A stretch of 64,000 nt of DNA from Gliomastix tumulicola. Taxonomy: Eukaryota; Ascomycota; Sordariomycetes; Hypocreales; Bionectriaceae. Within the stretch, counting starts at the first letter, position 1. The number at the start of each line of letters is the position of its first letter. The notes under the pieces were generated by a model. It worked only from the letters and a program-made list of their open reading frames with translations. It did not search any database and had not been told where the DNA came from. The stretch spans positions 2,604,001 to 2,668,000 of the forward strand of contig BCHX01000008.1 of the NCBI GenBank assembly GCA_001599755.1. Direction: 5' to 3'. Shown one piece after another: positions 10,458 through 22,874 of this stretch. Both the position numbers and the translations under genes were made by a program.

Positions 10458-12148
10458 TCATTGCTGCGCCCTCGGCGGCCAGGCGACCTCGAGGGGCGCA
10501 CTGGTATACGACACGTGCACCTCGCTCGTCCTCACGATGTGATTCGGCTGCGGCACGGGCGGCGCGGGCAGGTTGGCGTCGACGCGCCCCGTGGGCGACA
10601 GGGTGGCGCTGTAGCGCACCTCGGTCCTGGTCCCCGTGCACTCGTGGTCGTCGATGCGGCCCGTGACGGCCCTGTCGCAGTCGTCGCGGCCGCCGCATCC
10701 GTCCTGGCTGCCCTTGGGCACGAAGCCGTCCTGGCTGTTGTTGTCGCCGACGATGGTCTCCTCGAGGTCCATGTCGGTAATGCCCGAGCCGCGGCCGCCC
10801 TTGACGCAGCCGTTGGTGTTCTTCTCGTTGCAGCCGCCGCCCGTCGCATCCGCGCGCTTGTTGCGGAGGCGGCGGAGGATGTCGCGGCGGAAGGGGCTCA
10901 TCTTGCGCTTGGGGAGGTACTCGAGCAGGGGGCCGAGGACGGGGATGGTGGCGGCGATGATGATTGTTGCTGCTTCGACGCTGGAGGGAGGAGAATTAGA
11001 CTGGTTCTTGGACACGGGGGGCATCACGGGGGTGACTTACATTGTCCAGATGACCAAGTCGGCGCTGTCGTCTGTGAGGGGAGTCAGCATCAGACTCGTC
11101 AAGCAGCAGGATGCGGAGGGTAGGGCTGCTTACAGGAGAAGTCGGGGCTTGAGAGACCACGGTTCAGCTTGGTCGCCTTGTAGATGGCCATAGCACCGGA
11201 TCTGCTTGCTGTCAGTCTCTAGAACAGTCACTCGTCAGAAACAGAGAATACTTACACCAAGCCGATGCCCAGGGCGAGGACAAGGACAAGCTTCTTCTGC
11301 ATTTTCATCTGCAGGCTGAAGAGCACGACGGCCGGGTAGATGGCCAGGTAGAAGTCGACAAACGCGGAGAAGACTATGACACTCTGTCAGCAACAGCTCT
11401 CCAATCTCTCTCTCTCTCTCTCTGTACTCGTCCTTCACTCAGGGGCTCCCTACCGGACGCAAAGATGCTGAAGCCGACGATGGGATCCCTATCCACACAC
11501 GACCCCTCAACATCAAAGTCCCACTGCGAACGCATCGGCTGGCACTGGCCCAGCAGCGTGCCTATGACGACGAACATGGACAGGACGCAGGTGGTGGCGA
11601 GGAACCAGAGGAACCAGCGGTGGTACTTGTGCGGGTTGAGCAGCTTGCTCAGCAGCGAGACGACGGCGAACTTGGGCAGGGCGAGGGAGAGGACGCCCGG
11701 GCTGATGCCGACGATGACCCAGAAGATGGTCCTCTCCTGCTGCTCCTTGGTGAGGAAGCCCATGTGGCGGCCGCTGCCGTTGTCGATGGCGAGCTGGCAG
11801 AGGGCCGTTGATACGAAGGCGCATATCTGTTGAATAGCTCAGTCAGCACCCATTTCCTACATACGTGTACGTCTAGAGGAGAGGCTTCGCGAGGAGAGGG
11901 GGAAAATGGGGGAGAGCTAGACTCAGAGGAAGACGCACCGTTGCTATGACACACCAGAAGTCGTCGTCCTGGAAGCGCCTGTACATCCGCCACCGGACAA
12001 ACAGGCGGCTGCCGACGAAGACGGTCGCGAGCGCAGAGAACAGCCAGCAGGTGATGGTGATGGACGGGCCCTTGTTCTCCTGCCAGAGCTTGTGCCACTC
12101 GGGCGTGCCCTCGGCCGGGAAGTCGAGAGGAACCATGCGCGTCGCCAT
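10458..12148 (-). CDS. Fungal rhodopsin-domain integral membrane protein (Pth11-like family)
   Basis: Six exons: 12148..11939, 11826..11454, 11373..11256, 11201..11134, 11071..11041 and 10980..10458. They join in frame to 440 residues. The start is the first true ATG (12148); an upstream GTG is not used in eukaryotes. The product has about seven hydrophobic helices, for example ITITCWLFSALATVFVGSR, the ICAFVSTALCQLAI helix after intron 1, and VEAATIIIAATIPVLGPLLE in the last helix. The DDDFWCVIA and WDFDVEGSCVD motifs mark the fungal rhodopsin-domain family that includes Pth11-like receptors. No CFEM domain precedes it. The last 115 residues are a hydrophilic, Cys- and Asp-containing cytosolic tail. 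Its ligand and signalling role are unknown; many relatives are expanded in plant-associated fungi. Intron 2 contains a (TC)n run at 11405-11423. Confidence 0.88.
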
Positions 12149-15100
12149 TGTTGCGAAAGAAGCTCGTCCTTGTTTGTTCACTAGGGGAGGCAGACGATGG
12201 CGGCGATTTGGAACGACGAGTTCCTGTCTTCACTGCGTCTCGAGCCAGGAGGACCTTGACCACGGGGGGGAAGGGGAAGGGGAAGGGGGGTTGATCAGAA
12301 CTTTGGTCTTTCGAACTCCCAAGGGGACTCGGATGTGGGCGGTCAGTGCTTTACTTATGCAACCAGCATGGGAAGAAGGAGGACGAGGGAAAAGCAAGGG
12401 CCTGGACCCCTTCTTTTTTTTTCTCTGAAGGAATCACTGACGGACAGACATGGGATGATTGCCCTCGACAGTTCCTCGCTAGCGAGCGAAGAGCAAAAGG
12501 CACAGATGCCGCAACGAGAAAAGGGAAATATCATGACAAAGGGTAGCTTCAGGGCCGAAAATGGTGTTCTCCGCTCCAAACCTACCCTTTCTCACCTTAC
12601 GAGAGACGGCAGAAGGGGTTGCAGCTCTAGGGGTGCAGAGCTACGGCGCATGTGTTTTAGCCCGCCTCTTAGGCAAGCAATATTTGCAGGTTTTCGGTCT
12701 GGTGAGGAAGCAAAAGCCTTGGGCTGTAGGAATCCCTGGCGCTAACCCCTCCCCGCGTCGGGCGTGTCTTTGAAGAGAAGCTCTTTTGAGGGTGCGAGTT
12801 GTCCCGTTTGGGAGATGATGGACGCCGCATATGGCGGATGGCGCTGGGGGGGGACTGGGCTGAAGATAGAAGATGGACAGGGGAGGGCCATGCAGCAAGG
12901 GGGGCCCCTGTCAGAGCGCGTGGCATGGCATATGATGTGATGTCGATATGCAGACAGCGTGAACCGGTGACGGAGTGCTTGGGAAGCACACAGGGGACTC
13001 AAACTGTCTCGTCAGTCGTGCTTCGTTGTACATCCACGCCCCAACTCGGAGATACACAAGGCTGGAGGGAAACTACACGAATACCACCCGCACGGCAGAG
13101 AGACGCCGTAGGAAAAAGAAAAGAAAAATCACGAACCAGATGGCCCCCAAACCGTTTCGTCATGTCTTGCAAGCAGAGCCCAGGATCAACGGGCCTCGAA
13201 CTAACTAACTAACCAACACCTGCAGCAGGTCTTCGATCCCAGAACAAGACTGCAGCCCGCTGAACTCATTGGGGTAATTCGGAGTTGAGACCCCTGGAGA
13301 TATGGAGAGGGCGACAGGGGATCCGCGGCGCGGAGGATTCGCACCATTGGCGCGAATTCCCCTGTTACCAATCCACTGCGAAGCCATCAGTAAGCCCCCC
13401 CTGCCACTGTCCCCCGGCTTGGCTTTCTCCCCCTCGGCGATGGTGTTCATGTGAGTGATGAGTGAGTTCACTTGCAGGATAAAATAGCTTGGTGTTGCAA
13501 AGAGAGGAACGAGTCCTTGCCGGGTGACTAAGGGTCGAGGGATGCGGCTGGTGCCTATCGGATGGTGCACTCTGACGTGATAACCCTGGAAGACTGACGT
13601 TGAGTCGGTCCATCGAGTCGAGCACGAGGTCAGGCAGGCAGTTGACGGGCCGTTTTTAGTGACGGCGGTGTCGGTGCTCAGGCTAGCGAGGTGCCACGAC
13701 AGGTCTGACAGCCGTGATGATGATCAGGGTCAGTTCGACGCCGGCATCGACAGCAACAGGTAGCACAGCATCGACTTTTATCTCGATACATTAGAAGTAA
13801 GTATCGAAATGTAAGACTACCTACTTACTATCTTTATCTGCTTCAATGTCTTTCCAGCTGGACGCATCTCGAGCCAGTGGGCGGATTATCCCTCACCGGT
13901 GGCTGTCCCCTTTGGGACACTCTTCCCCCGGGGCGCTCGATTACTGATTGGAGAAAAGGGGACCGTCACCGCCAGCCGTGCATCCGTAGTATACTATCCT
14001 GCCTGTATTATGCTATACCATCTTCGTCCTGGATGGCTGCCGCCTGACCCCCGTCTCAGCTGCCACGTGCATACACACAGTCTCTCTCTCATCTTCAACT
14101 ACCGAGACATCGGATGTGGCTGGTTCCCCTTTGACGCTGTGTTACGCCCTCCCCATCACCTGCGTACCTGAATCACCAAATCCGTGACCTGCATGACCGA
14201 GCATGCACGAGATAATCCGGGTCCCTGAGAAGGGCAGAGCGCGCACACATCTCGGCGGTTCTCGAATCGTTTCCCCCTCCCCGGGCTGTTCCTGATTCGT
14301 CCTTTCAGCTTGGTCCTACTCGTCGATCATCCTACACTCGTTCGTTCGTTCGTTTTCCTTGCAGATGGGCATCCCAGTGTACACGTACGTCTAACCCAAA
14401 CACTTCCCCCAACTCCTTCCCACACATGCATCCGCCAACGGGGAGGGGGATCTGCCTCTCTCTCAAACGCCGGGCCGGGGAACACTAAGCCTTTTCTTTC
14501 TCCTGCCCTCCGGCCGGGCTAGCTAACGAACTGGAATTAAAAAAAAAAACAGGTTTGGGACCCTGCTTTGGGCTGGTGGGCTGCAAACTCGCGAGCCGTG
14601 CTGACTGAGGCGCTGACTACCCGTGCTGTGCCGCTGGCTGCTGCAACGGCGACGGCGACGGCAGAATAGTGACTGCACGAGAAGTCGTCTGATGTCGGTC
14701 GCTGCTGCTTTTGGTGAGTTTTTGTTTTCAGAAGGGAAAGGGGTGGGATATACTAATATCTCGTGTGAATTGCTACTCACTTCACACCTCTCTGGTCGGA
14801 GTTGTCTGCCTAGTTGGAAGGGTTGCCTTGTCGTCTTGAGAATCCTGGGGAATGTGGTCTGGAACTACTACGGGGGCCATTGATGCAGATGCTCTCTGGA
14901 GAGTCCGGGGATGACCTCAGATGGACAAAACGAGCAAGGCCAGCGGGATGATTTCGCTGGAAGACAGCTGAGTGGCTGTCTCGTGTGTTGTGCACTGATA
15001 TTCGGTCCGGGTCAAGTGAACCAGGCCTCTTTTGATACTGTCTATCCTCCTAAACGCCAGAACCCCGGTTCTTGTCTATGTAGCTTCCAGTCCCGTGTAT

Positions 15101-15301
15101 TCCTGCTCGCCACCTCCGATGTCTATCTAGATACCTCCGAAATTGCCACAAAGGAAAAATAAGCCTAGTAAAAAAACAAAAACAAAGAAAAAGTTCCGAG
15201 CTTGTCAGAGCAAAGAAGTGCCTTGCATACATCGTATTCCTGGGGGCGAAAGAGTCGAATTTGCCCCCCTTTAATGCAGTGAAAATCACCAACTCCCAGA
15301 T
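12149..15301. other. Gene-poor region between rhodopsin-domain gene and desaturase
   Basis: Over 3.1 kb I find no supportable gene. The open frames are short, do not join across splice sites into a recognisable protein, and occur equally on both strands. The left end is the rhodopsin-domain gene promoter. A 7-bp inverted repeat (TCGATAC at 13783-13789, GTATCGA at 13801-13807) and a (CGTT)n run at about 14338-14354 are the only local structures I note. The right end is the desaturase 3' UTR. Confidence 0.55.
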
Positions 15302-17469
15302 CTAGAGCCCCATCTCCCCAGCCTCGGCCATGGACTTCTGGCAGTTGACCAGCATCCGCACCTGCTCGCTCACCTCGCCCAGACGACCCAGCACCTTGCG
15401 GTTCCCGTCCACAAAGCCGAGGATCGAGTAGGGGATGCCCGTGTCAGCGCAGAACAGGCGCACGTGCGCCTGAGCCCGACGCAGGTTATGGCGGGGGATG
15501 CGCGGGAAAAGATGATGCACCGCCTGGAACTGCAGACCGCCGTGGACGAAGTCGAGCCAGGCTGGGCAGTCGACGTCCATGGTGGTGCGCAGCTGCGACT
15601 GGGCGAAGGACTCACTCTGGCCGTTGCTGGGATCCGAGGTCGACATGCCCCAGTGCGAGAGATTGATCTGTACGTGCAGCGGCATGAGGACGACATGCGA
15701 GATGACGACGAAGAGGACGCGGTCGAGCCAGGTCGGGAGCGTGCACCAGACGAGGCAGTAGCCGAAGAGGAACCAGTAGCAGGCCATGCCCGCAATCTCA
15801 GTCGGCCTGATCCACCACGCCTTGGTGCTTCCCAGGCCCGAGGACTTGGAGGAGAGAACGTGTAGCCACGAGAGCACATAGAGGTTAAAGCGTGCGATAG
15901 CCATGACCGGGTAGTACGTGTACTGCTGGTAGGGCACCAGAATCTCGGCAGCCGCGTCCCACGTAATGGTGAAGTTGTCGTAGTAGGTCGAGACGAGGGA
16001 GCGGAAGAAGGAAGGGCAGGTGGCGAAGAAGGGGAGGTTCTGGATGTCTGGGTCGTGCTCAGGCATGTTTGTCACGAGGTGGTGGACGTTGTGGCTGCTC
16101 TTCCACCAGCCGATGGAGAGGCCGCAACAGAAGTCGGCGATGAAGATGCCTAGCAGGGTGTCCAGCACAAAGTTGTGCGTGATGGCACGATGACCGGCAT
16201 CATGCGCAGTGAACATGATCTGGTGCTGTAAAGAGTAGTGAGTATGATGTTCGTAGGGGTGCGCAGAATCATCAAAGGAGACATACCCAGAAGAGGCCCA
16301 GGAAGACCGCCGATGTCTTGTACCAGCCATAGCGCAGGAAGCCCGCGAACAGGACAAATAGTGTCGAGTACCGAGCCAGCTCCTTCATGTACTCGGTATA
16401 TCTGCACGTATACAGGCCATCGTCAATGATGCTCTGATGCAGCTGGCGGTATCTCAGCCGTATAGCCTGCTGAGTCTCAATGTCCAATGACGGGTACTCC
16501 TCCAGGCACTTGTCCACGCCCTGGTCGACAGCCCAGTCCACGAACTTGGCCGGACACTTGGGCGGCAGACCATCAGAGATGTCAGAGACCGACGTCACGG
16601 AGCTAGGCGGCGGAGAGCCGCTGCCGCTGCTGGCACGAGATCGCAGTGTCGACGAGATCACGGACTCGGCGTCAAGGTCGGTCTCGGGGTCGGGGAGTCT
16701 GAGACCCCGAGAAACACCCCGGTAGTGCAGACCCTCGTCGCCATCGACAGTGACAGCGGCGATCTGGTTATCCAGGGACGTCGCCGTGGTCTCGCCAAGA
16801 TCAACGACTGCCGCCGGCTCTTGGAGACGATCGTGCAGAAGTCCCCCTCTGATTGGCGGTGTCATGTTCATCCAGGGTCCCGCGGGTCGCCGGCCTATCC
16901 GGAAGGCCTTCATTTTTTGGAGCGTTTTGTCCGGGTGGTACCTGCATTTCGCACGTTAGCTCCATACTAAACGAGGTACCCCTCGGACTCTTTTAAGACC
17001 GCGACCGTTGGTCGTGGTCCTTCTTTTTTAGGGAAGTTGGATTAATAATGCCATATGCGTTACATCTGCCCTCCATCTTGTATTAATTTAAGCTTATTTT
17101 CCTCTCCATCGGCATTTTTTCTTTTTCTGTTTGCTTTGCGATTCATATGGCTGCCTTTTCTTGCTTTTCTTTCTTTGGCTGGGAACACGAATGATCATGC
17201 AACACAAGGGCTTGGGAGAGGAGGGCTGATACTTACGCCACAATTTCATCGGTCGCATCCTTGCCCACCATGTGCAGGATGGCCAAGCGCCCGCCGGGAT
17301 GTTTGTCGAGCCAGGAATCGAGTCGCAGGACATAATCCTCATAGATGACGATGGTCTGGCCCTGGGCCACCCGATCGTGTATCTCCTGTGCCGGAAGGAT
17401 CTCGTCGCGGCTGCTTCTTCGCTTCTCCTCGGACGACGACGACTGCGATAGGGTGTAACTCGGCATCAT
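15302..17469 (-). CDS. Cytochrome b5-fused delta-8 sphingolipid desaturase
   Basis: Three exons, 17469..17237, 16941..16287 and 16225..15302, with introns of 295 and 61 bases, give 603 residues. Residues 22-95 form a cytochrome b5 domain with the heme motif HPGG at 57-60 and the second heme histidine at about 80 (YHPDKT). A low-complexity Ser/Pro/Asp linker of about 100 residues follows. The membrane desaturase domain carries three histidine boxes: HDAGH (304-308), HNVHH (341-345) and QAVHH (530-534). The Gln in the last box is typical of front-end desaturases. The family inserts a trans-8 double bond into the long-chain base of fungal glucosylceramide in the ER. The start is ATG 17469, or 17466 three bases on. 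The first intron is unusually long for this window. Confidence 0.93.
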
Positions 17470-19442
17470 GGCAGTATGATTGGGACGGTGCGGTGCGGTG
17501 CGGTACGGTCGGGCTTGTGTCAAGTCGAGTCGGTCGAGTCGGCGCGCGGTATCGTTCGATGCGATGCGATTGAGGGACGGCGGTTCAGATCTTCCAGGTC
17601 AAGGGACGTGAAGCTTCCGGCGAATCGATGGTGGGCGACAGCAGCTGTTCCTTAAAACAATTGAGCAGCGAGGCAGTGGATTGGGGTTGAACGAAAGAGC
17701 GGACAGCTGCATGAGCAAACAATTGCAGACGGGAACGGGTCGGCGAGGTGTGGTAAGGTGCAGCAAACAAACCAATGGACCGCGGGCAAGTGAATTATCC
17801 CAGGACAAGGCAAGAAGGAGCAGAGAGCTGGAACCGCTTCAACAGGAAACCGGTCCTTCCTCTACATCATCTGCTACCACCCATGTGTCAACTATTGGCA
17901 CGGGTCTCCAGCGCGGCAAATTCGATTGGGACGGCCATCTTCCCAAAATTCCACTCTCCGTCCTCGCCATCTTCCCTCTCCTTCCCCTTTCCTTCTGCTC
18001 GAACCCGCAGCAATGTGGCCATCCAATCCTGACCTTGGCCAGGCTAGGCTGCTTAGAGCCGTTCATCAGTGGGGGAGAAGGCGAGTACGACGGGTTTGCT
18101 CTTGGTGACCCTTGAAACGGCAGGCACGTGCTCAAGTGGGCGAGCATGACTCCGTTACATTCTGCTGGCCATTCACGAGTCTGCCCTTGGCAGGGCAGTT
18201 GGGAAGAATGAGTACATGATACTAGCCCATCCACATGTGAGGATCGTTGGACGAAAGAATTATGGGGTACAGGTAGGCGAAGCAAGAAAGGGGGGACGGG
18301 GGAGGACTCGTGGAGATGACGAAGAGAGGATACGTGGTCCCGGCTGAGTCGTTTTCCTCCTTTCCCCTCTCAGACGAGGAAAAAGACCGCTAGAACTGGT
18401 TGTCGAGGATTATTCAATGGCGTTGCGCCATACGCGGCACTCTGACTCGCCCGTGGGTTCTGGAACACCATACGAGTAGTCGAACAAGCCATCCGCGCGC
18501 TGTCAGTCAGCACTCTATTTACTCGTGATTCAACAGCGCGGATGGTCCAATAACAAGTGTCGTCACCTCCATCCCACACCCGCGATCTGGGATCCAGCAC
18601 GCCGGTTCCCTGAATCTGCAGGAACTGCAGGACCTAAACCAGGTTCTGCAGAAAAAGGAAATAAGGGTTCGACCCCGGAGAAGTCCGCCCCATACCGCTA
18701 ATGATACCAAGCTTCATCCTTGGACGAAACCATTGGTTACCTCACAAGCGGGGGCCGCTATGATGAAGCTTGAATTGCAAAGGGACAACCCACAGGCTGG
18801 ATTTATTCTCGGTTCCCTTCTCGCTCTCGCTTCTCTTATGTCGCCTCTCGGTCTGGTAGCTGACTCTTTTGAGAACGGATTGAACTCGGGTTCGGGTCTC
18901 AAAAGAGGATTGCAGATGACGCGTAGCGTGCGTGGCCATGGCGCTGGCGGCCGAGACTTTCAGGGAGCTCGAGTTTGGACTTGTCCCCCTTCGGACACCT
19001 GCCGACGCCTCATCTCGGGTCTGTGCGAGAAACCGCCAGTGGGATCATGGTTTTAACTCGTATAATTGAATGCATGTCCGAAAAGCAGACTCGGGTATTA
19101 GTATTAAGCTCAACGATCCGAGACAAAACGAAGAGAGGAGAACCCGATCCGAATTCCAGGCAAATAACCAAGGGAAGGCGCAGGTGTCGTCGTGTTCCTG
19201 CCCAGACAGTCGACGTGGGAAATTTGCTGTTCCGACGGAGGCAGGAACGACCTCGCGCTTGCCCATACCTGATGGTCCAGTACAGCATGCAATGTTCACC
19301 TACCTTACTACTACCTCTGCCAATCTCACAGTCGCATTCAGGGAATAATCATGTACTCATGGTCACCATGGCAAGATAAAACTATTCTTTATTGTATATT
19401 CCTACGGTATCCAAGAAGCCCTGGGTGCGCTGTGTCGATCCC
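17470..19442. other. Non-coding region upstream of the desaturase
   Basis: This 2 kb holds the desaturase promoter at its left end and the carboxypeptidase 3' UTR at its right end. An 11-bp inverted repeat (CAAGCTTCATC near 18708 and its complement near 18762) is visible. I see no convincing gene. Confidence 0.55.
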
Positions 19443-21447
19443 TTAGAGGTCTTCGAGAATACTCCTGCCAAACAGAGTGGGCGCCCCTGACTCGTATGGC
19501 GGATCAACGACAATGAGATTCTCGATGACGGCCGAGCCGTCGCGCAGAGCCTCGACCTGCGCATCGGTGCAAGTGCTCGGGTCAAGGACATAGCAGAACT
19601 CCTCGTACGGCGGCGGGATCTCGTTGCGGATGTGGAACGTGTCGCTCGGGCCCTCGGTGTGGTAGTCAGGATGCTTCACCGTGTCGACCTTGCCCGTGGC
19701 CACATCACGGTTGAACAGCGCCCGGTTAAAGATGTCGTACGCCGCCTCGTGCGCGTACGAGGGCACCGCGTGGCCTGCCTGGTACACGCGGATGTACGTC
19801 AGGTTGCCGTACTGCCGCACCTGTCCAGCCTCGATGGTGCCGTTGGTGCTGGTGCGCGTCTTGAGGGGCGCGTAGCCCGAGGCGCCGAAGTCGTCCTGGT
19901 GCTCCCACGGGATCTCAAGCGAGACTTCCTCGCCGCCGATCCAGTTGCAGGCGAAGTCACGATCGCCGTAGATGAGGACGACCTTGATGCCATTCTCCAG
20001 GAGGTAGCCGAGGTCCTCGATCCAGCCCGGACGGTTGTAGTCGCCGATGCCGCGGAAGGCCTGCGCAGACGCGCTCGAGCTGCCCGTAAAGTTCAACGGC
20101 ACGCCCAAGGCTCCGAGGACGTGGTCCTTGTTGAGATAGCCTGAGGTGAAGGGAGGGGGGAACTGTGCGCGGTCACTCTGTGTGACGTCGTAGTAGTCCC
20201 GTCCGGAGTACTGGAGGTAGGGATCTCGCATATTGTTAGTGCAGAAGGTCTCCGCGTTCTCGCAGATCTTGTTCACGGTGGCGTTGGTGCCGACATTCTC
20301 CGGGTCGTAGAGCGCGGCGACCTCGCGACAGTTGTCGATCTGCTCGCGGCAGCCACCAGGCGCGTCGTAGGCATCGACCATGCTCTGGTAGACCGTCTCG
20401 TTGACCGTCTCGATGCCGTAAGTGTTGTTGAACGCCATGACGGGGTACGACGGCCACTGGATCTTGCGGTCGATGCACCCGTTGACGATGAGCAGCGTGT
20501 CAATATTCAGGATGTACTGCTCGCCCTCGGAGCCGTCCCACGTGCCGTTCAGGATCTTCTCGTTCTGCTCCTGGAAGTAGGCCGCGAACGCGGGGCCGTA
20601 CCGTCCACCATACGACTGAGTCGAGATGCTGATGCGGTCGTCGCCCGGGTGGTAGCCCGGGAACTCCTGGAACCAGACCTGGGAGAAGTGCCACAGAGCG
20701 ATGGCGGCGTTGCGGCTGCCCCAGCTCGTCGTGTTGCGGTCGGGTACAGGAACGGTGCCGGTGAGAAAGGTCGCGTTCTGCGGGGGGACAGTGCTGTTCG
20801 AGGGGAGGGTCTGGGTGCTGCCGAAGAGGTTGACGGTGACGTTGCGGAGGGTGTTGTATGAGAAGCCGACCTGGACGGGCTGGTCGATGTACAGCATGTT
20901 GACTGTGCGCAAGTTAGCGGTTGACACAACCTCTATTGCATCTAGGACTAGACCGACCCTTGTTGTTCCAGGCGTACTCGCTCAGCCTCGTCGAGTTAGA
21001 GTCATCGTTGATGAAGCAGGGCCCATTCTCATTGAAGAGTCCCGACATGGACGAGCTACCCGGGCCGCCGTTCATCCAAATGGACAGAGGCGCATTCTCG
21101 GGGTCTTCCCTGGCCTCGAAGAACCAGAAGAAAGTGTTGATCTCGAAGTCCTGCTCCTGTCCGACGCCCTCCAGGGTCCCAGGAGGCAGGTGAATGTGGC
21201 CGGCGTACGACTTGACACCAGGCGTCGTCTCACAGATACCGGGCTAAAACACGGTATATCAGTATAAGTGACAATTAGCAGCAGCACAAGAGTGTTGAGT
21301 CGGGCTCACCTCCTTGTAGCGGATCTCAATGCGCTCGTCGAACTTGGACTTGAGAATTGTCACACCCTCAGGCTCAGGAGGGAATTGAGCCTGTCCAGGC
21401 TGGACGAGGGACGCCGCAAGGGCGAGGACCGAGAGACGAGACCACAT
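19443..21447 (-). CDS. Secreted serine carboxypeptidase, peptidase family S10
   Basis: Three exons, 21447..21310, 21243..20958 and 20902..19443, give 627 residues. The N-terminus is a signal peptide (MWSRLSVLALAASLVQPGQA). The S10 fold is clear: NGGPGSSS oxyanion region, YIDQPVQVGFSY, nucleophile Ser238 in QSYGG, Asp in YGDRDFACNW (about 455-457) and His519 in QAGHAVP. At least ten N-glycosylation sequons occur, consistent with secretion or vacuolar sorting. Such enzymes trim C-terminal residues from peptides at acid pH and may work with secreted aminopeptidases such as the M28 enzyme of this window. The second intron (55 bases) has an uncommon GTCGGT donor, but only that junction restores the conserved VNMLYIDQP sequence. 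Confidence 0.95.
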
Positions 21448-22007
21448 TCTGCCTGACGACCAAGAAACACGCAGCTCACTAAGCTTGTCGTAATAGCGAA
21501 TTGGCCACCAGGCAGGACGTTTGGACGCGACTGCCCTTTTATCTCAGGCCGTTGCACACAGGTTTCCCCTCATCTTTCTTATCCAGACTGCCGAACGATG
21601 CCTATCATGACCTTCCTCATCGGTGCTGGAACTTTCTCGTGCAACGAGCCATCTCCAACAATGCAACCAGGGCAGAGCAGAGGCAAACCCCCGCGCCCCC
21701 CGCATTGGCGCTCGTAAGTGGCTATCCAACTGCCGATCTGGACGGTGAGTCCACTGACCGACAGGGGCAGTGCGTGATATCGAGAGAATTGGCCATTGAG
21801 ACGCTTCAATTGAAGGGGCCGGGTGACAAATCACTTTCTTACCGGGTTGCCTTATCGAAGACAAGCTCTAGCTAGCGGCAGACGGGGATGAGGAAGAAAT
21901 GGTTTCTATAATGCTTGCTGACTGGGTATAGATCGAGAATAAAATACATATACAAAATCCGAATGAACAATCCCTTCTCTTCTGATACCGATGCTGGTGC
22001 CACCTCC
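21448..22007. other. Carboxypeptidase promoter and 3' UTR of the unknown gene
   Basis: A 560-base gap between two genes on the minus strand. It must hold the 3' end of the unknown gene and the promoter of the carboxypeptidase gene. No coding signal is visible. Confidence 0.55.
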
Positions 22008-22874
22008 TTAGGCAGCGGCAGCTCCGGCCGCTGCAGCCTGCTCCTGGGCAAGCTGCACGAGCCGAAGCCAAGATGCCACGGCCACGATCTCCCAGGTCTC
22101 GCCAAATGCTCCTGTCAACCCCGTGCCCATGAAGGCAAAGTTCGGTCCCGTCGACCAGCTCGACGTGTGCGCCCCGATGGCCACAATCTCCTCGCCCTCA
22201 GACGTGAACCCCCACTCGCGATCCGTGCGCTCACCCCCGCGGCCCTGCTCCGTCGTCGTGAGCCGCACGAGCTTGTACCCCTTGCCGATCCGGCACTGGC
22301 CCAGATCCCGGACCTCCTTGCCGCCGCTGTTGCGCCACTCGAAGGACTCGGTGTGGCGGTCCTGCCCGACCTGGATGTGGAAGAGGTGCGAGTTGGCGTA
22401 GTCGCCCGTCATGGCCACCTCGACGTCCTCGGCGCGGTCGCCGCCGGGCCGGGGGGGCACCTTGACGACGGACTTGGTGTACCTGCTGCCCTTGAGCGGG
22501 CCGAAGAAGGCCAGCGGCGGCGACTCCTTGTTGGCCGTGGTGTGCAGGATGGAGTCCGGGCGCCCGAAGAGCTTGGGGGCGGTGACGGTCCAGAGAGGGT
22601 TGTCCTTGGAGACACCGATGTAGGTACGGAGCATCTTGTGGTGGCAGCTGATTCTGGGCGGAAACATGAGGGTGCCGGCAGCCTGCTGTGAGGAGGACGA
22701 GGACGGCCGGCCAGCGAGGGCCTCGGGCCCGAGTCTCGGGATGGAGTACTCGGGGACGTCCTGCGGAGGCTTGGAGTCGGGATACTCAGGAGGGGGAGGA
22801 GGGTACGGGGGAGGGGCAACCTCTTCCTCCTTGGAGGAGCCGAAGGCCTCCTTGAGCTTGTCGAGTTTGCCCAT
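22008..22874 (-). CDS. Proline-rich protein of unknown family
   Basis: Single exon, 288 residues from the ATG at 22874. I do not recognise the family. The first 25 residues are charged (MGKLDKLKEAFGSSKEEE), followed by a proline/tyrosine-rich stretch with PPPYPPPPPEYP at about residues 22-33. The main body (about 80-270) alternates short hydrophobic and polar segments that suggest a beta-rich domain (for example HLFHIQVGQ, GYKLVRLTT, EEIVAIGAH, WEIVAVASW). It ends in a helix and an Ala-rich tail. A resemblance to tubby/LURP-like beta-barrels is only a guess. The frame continues upstream to an ATG at 23075, but a TATA element at 23029-23036 places transcription start below that, so I prefer 22874. 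There is no signal peptide. Confidence 0.82.
   Translation of the reverse strand: MGKLDKLKEAFGSSKEEEVAPPPYPPPPPEYPDSKPPQDVPEYSIPRLGPEALAGRPSSSSSQQAAGTLMFPPRISCHHKMLRTYIGVSKDNPLWTVTAPKLFGRPDSILHTTANKESPPLAFFGPLKGSRYTKSVVKVPPRPGGDRAEDVEVAMTGDYANSHLFHIQVGQDRHTESFEWRNSGGKEVRDLGQCRIGKGYKLVRLTTTEQGRGGERTDREWGFTSEGEEIVAIGAHTSSWSTGPNFAFMGTGLTGAFGETWEIVAVASWLRLVQLAQEQAAAAGAAAA

Noticed and set aside
9045..17469. Possible secondary-metabolite cluster (dehydrogenase, membrane receptor, desaturase)
   Set aside because: There is no backbone enzyme, P450 or pathway regulator, and the desaturase belongs to core sphingolipid metabolism.
18660..18680. T-loop-like GGTTCGACCCC suggesting a tRNA
   Set aside because: There is no matching A box, acceptor stem or anticodon arm upstream on this strand.
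18733..19056. Small + strand open frame with a hydrophobic N-terminus
   Set aside because: It opens at TTG, its inner ATG has no supporting promoter or splice context, and the product resembles nothing known.
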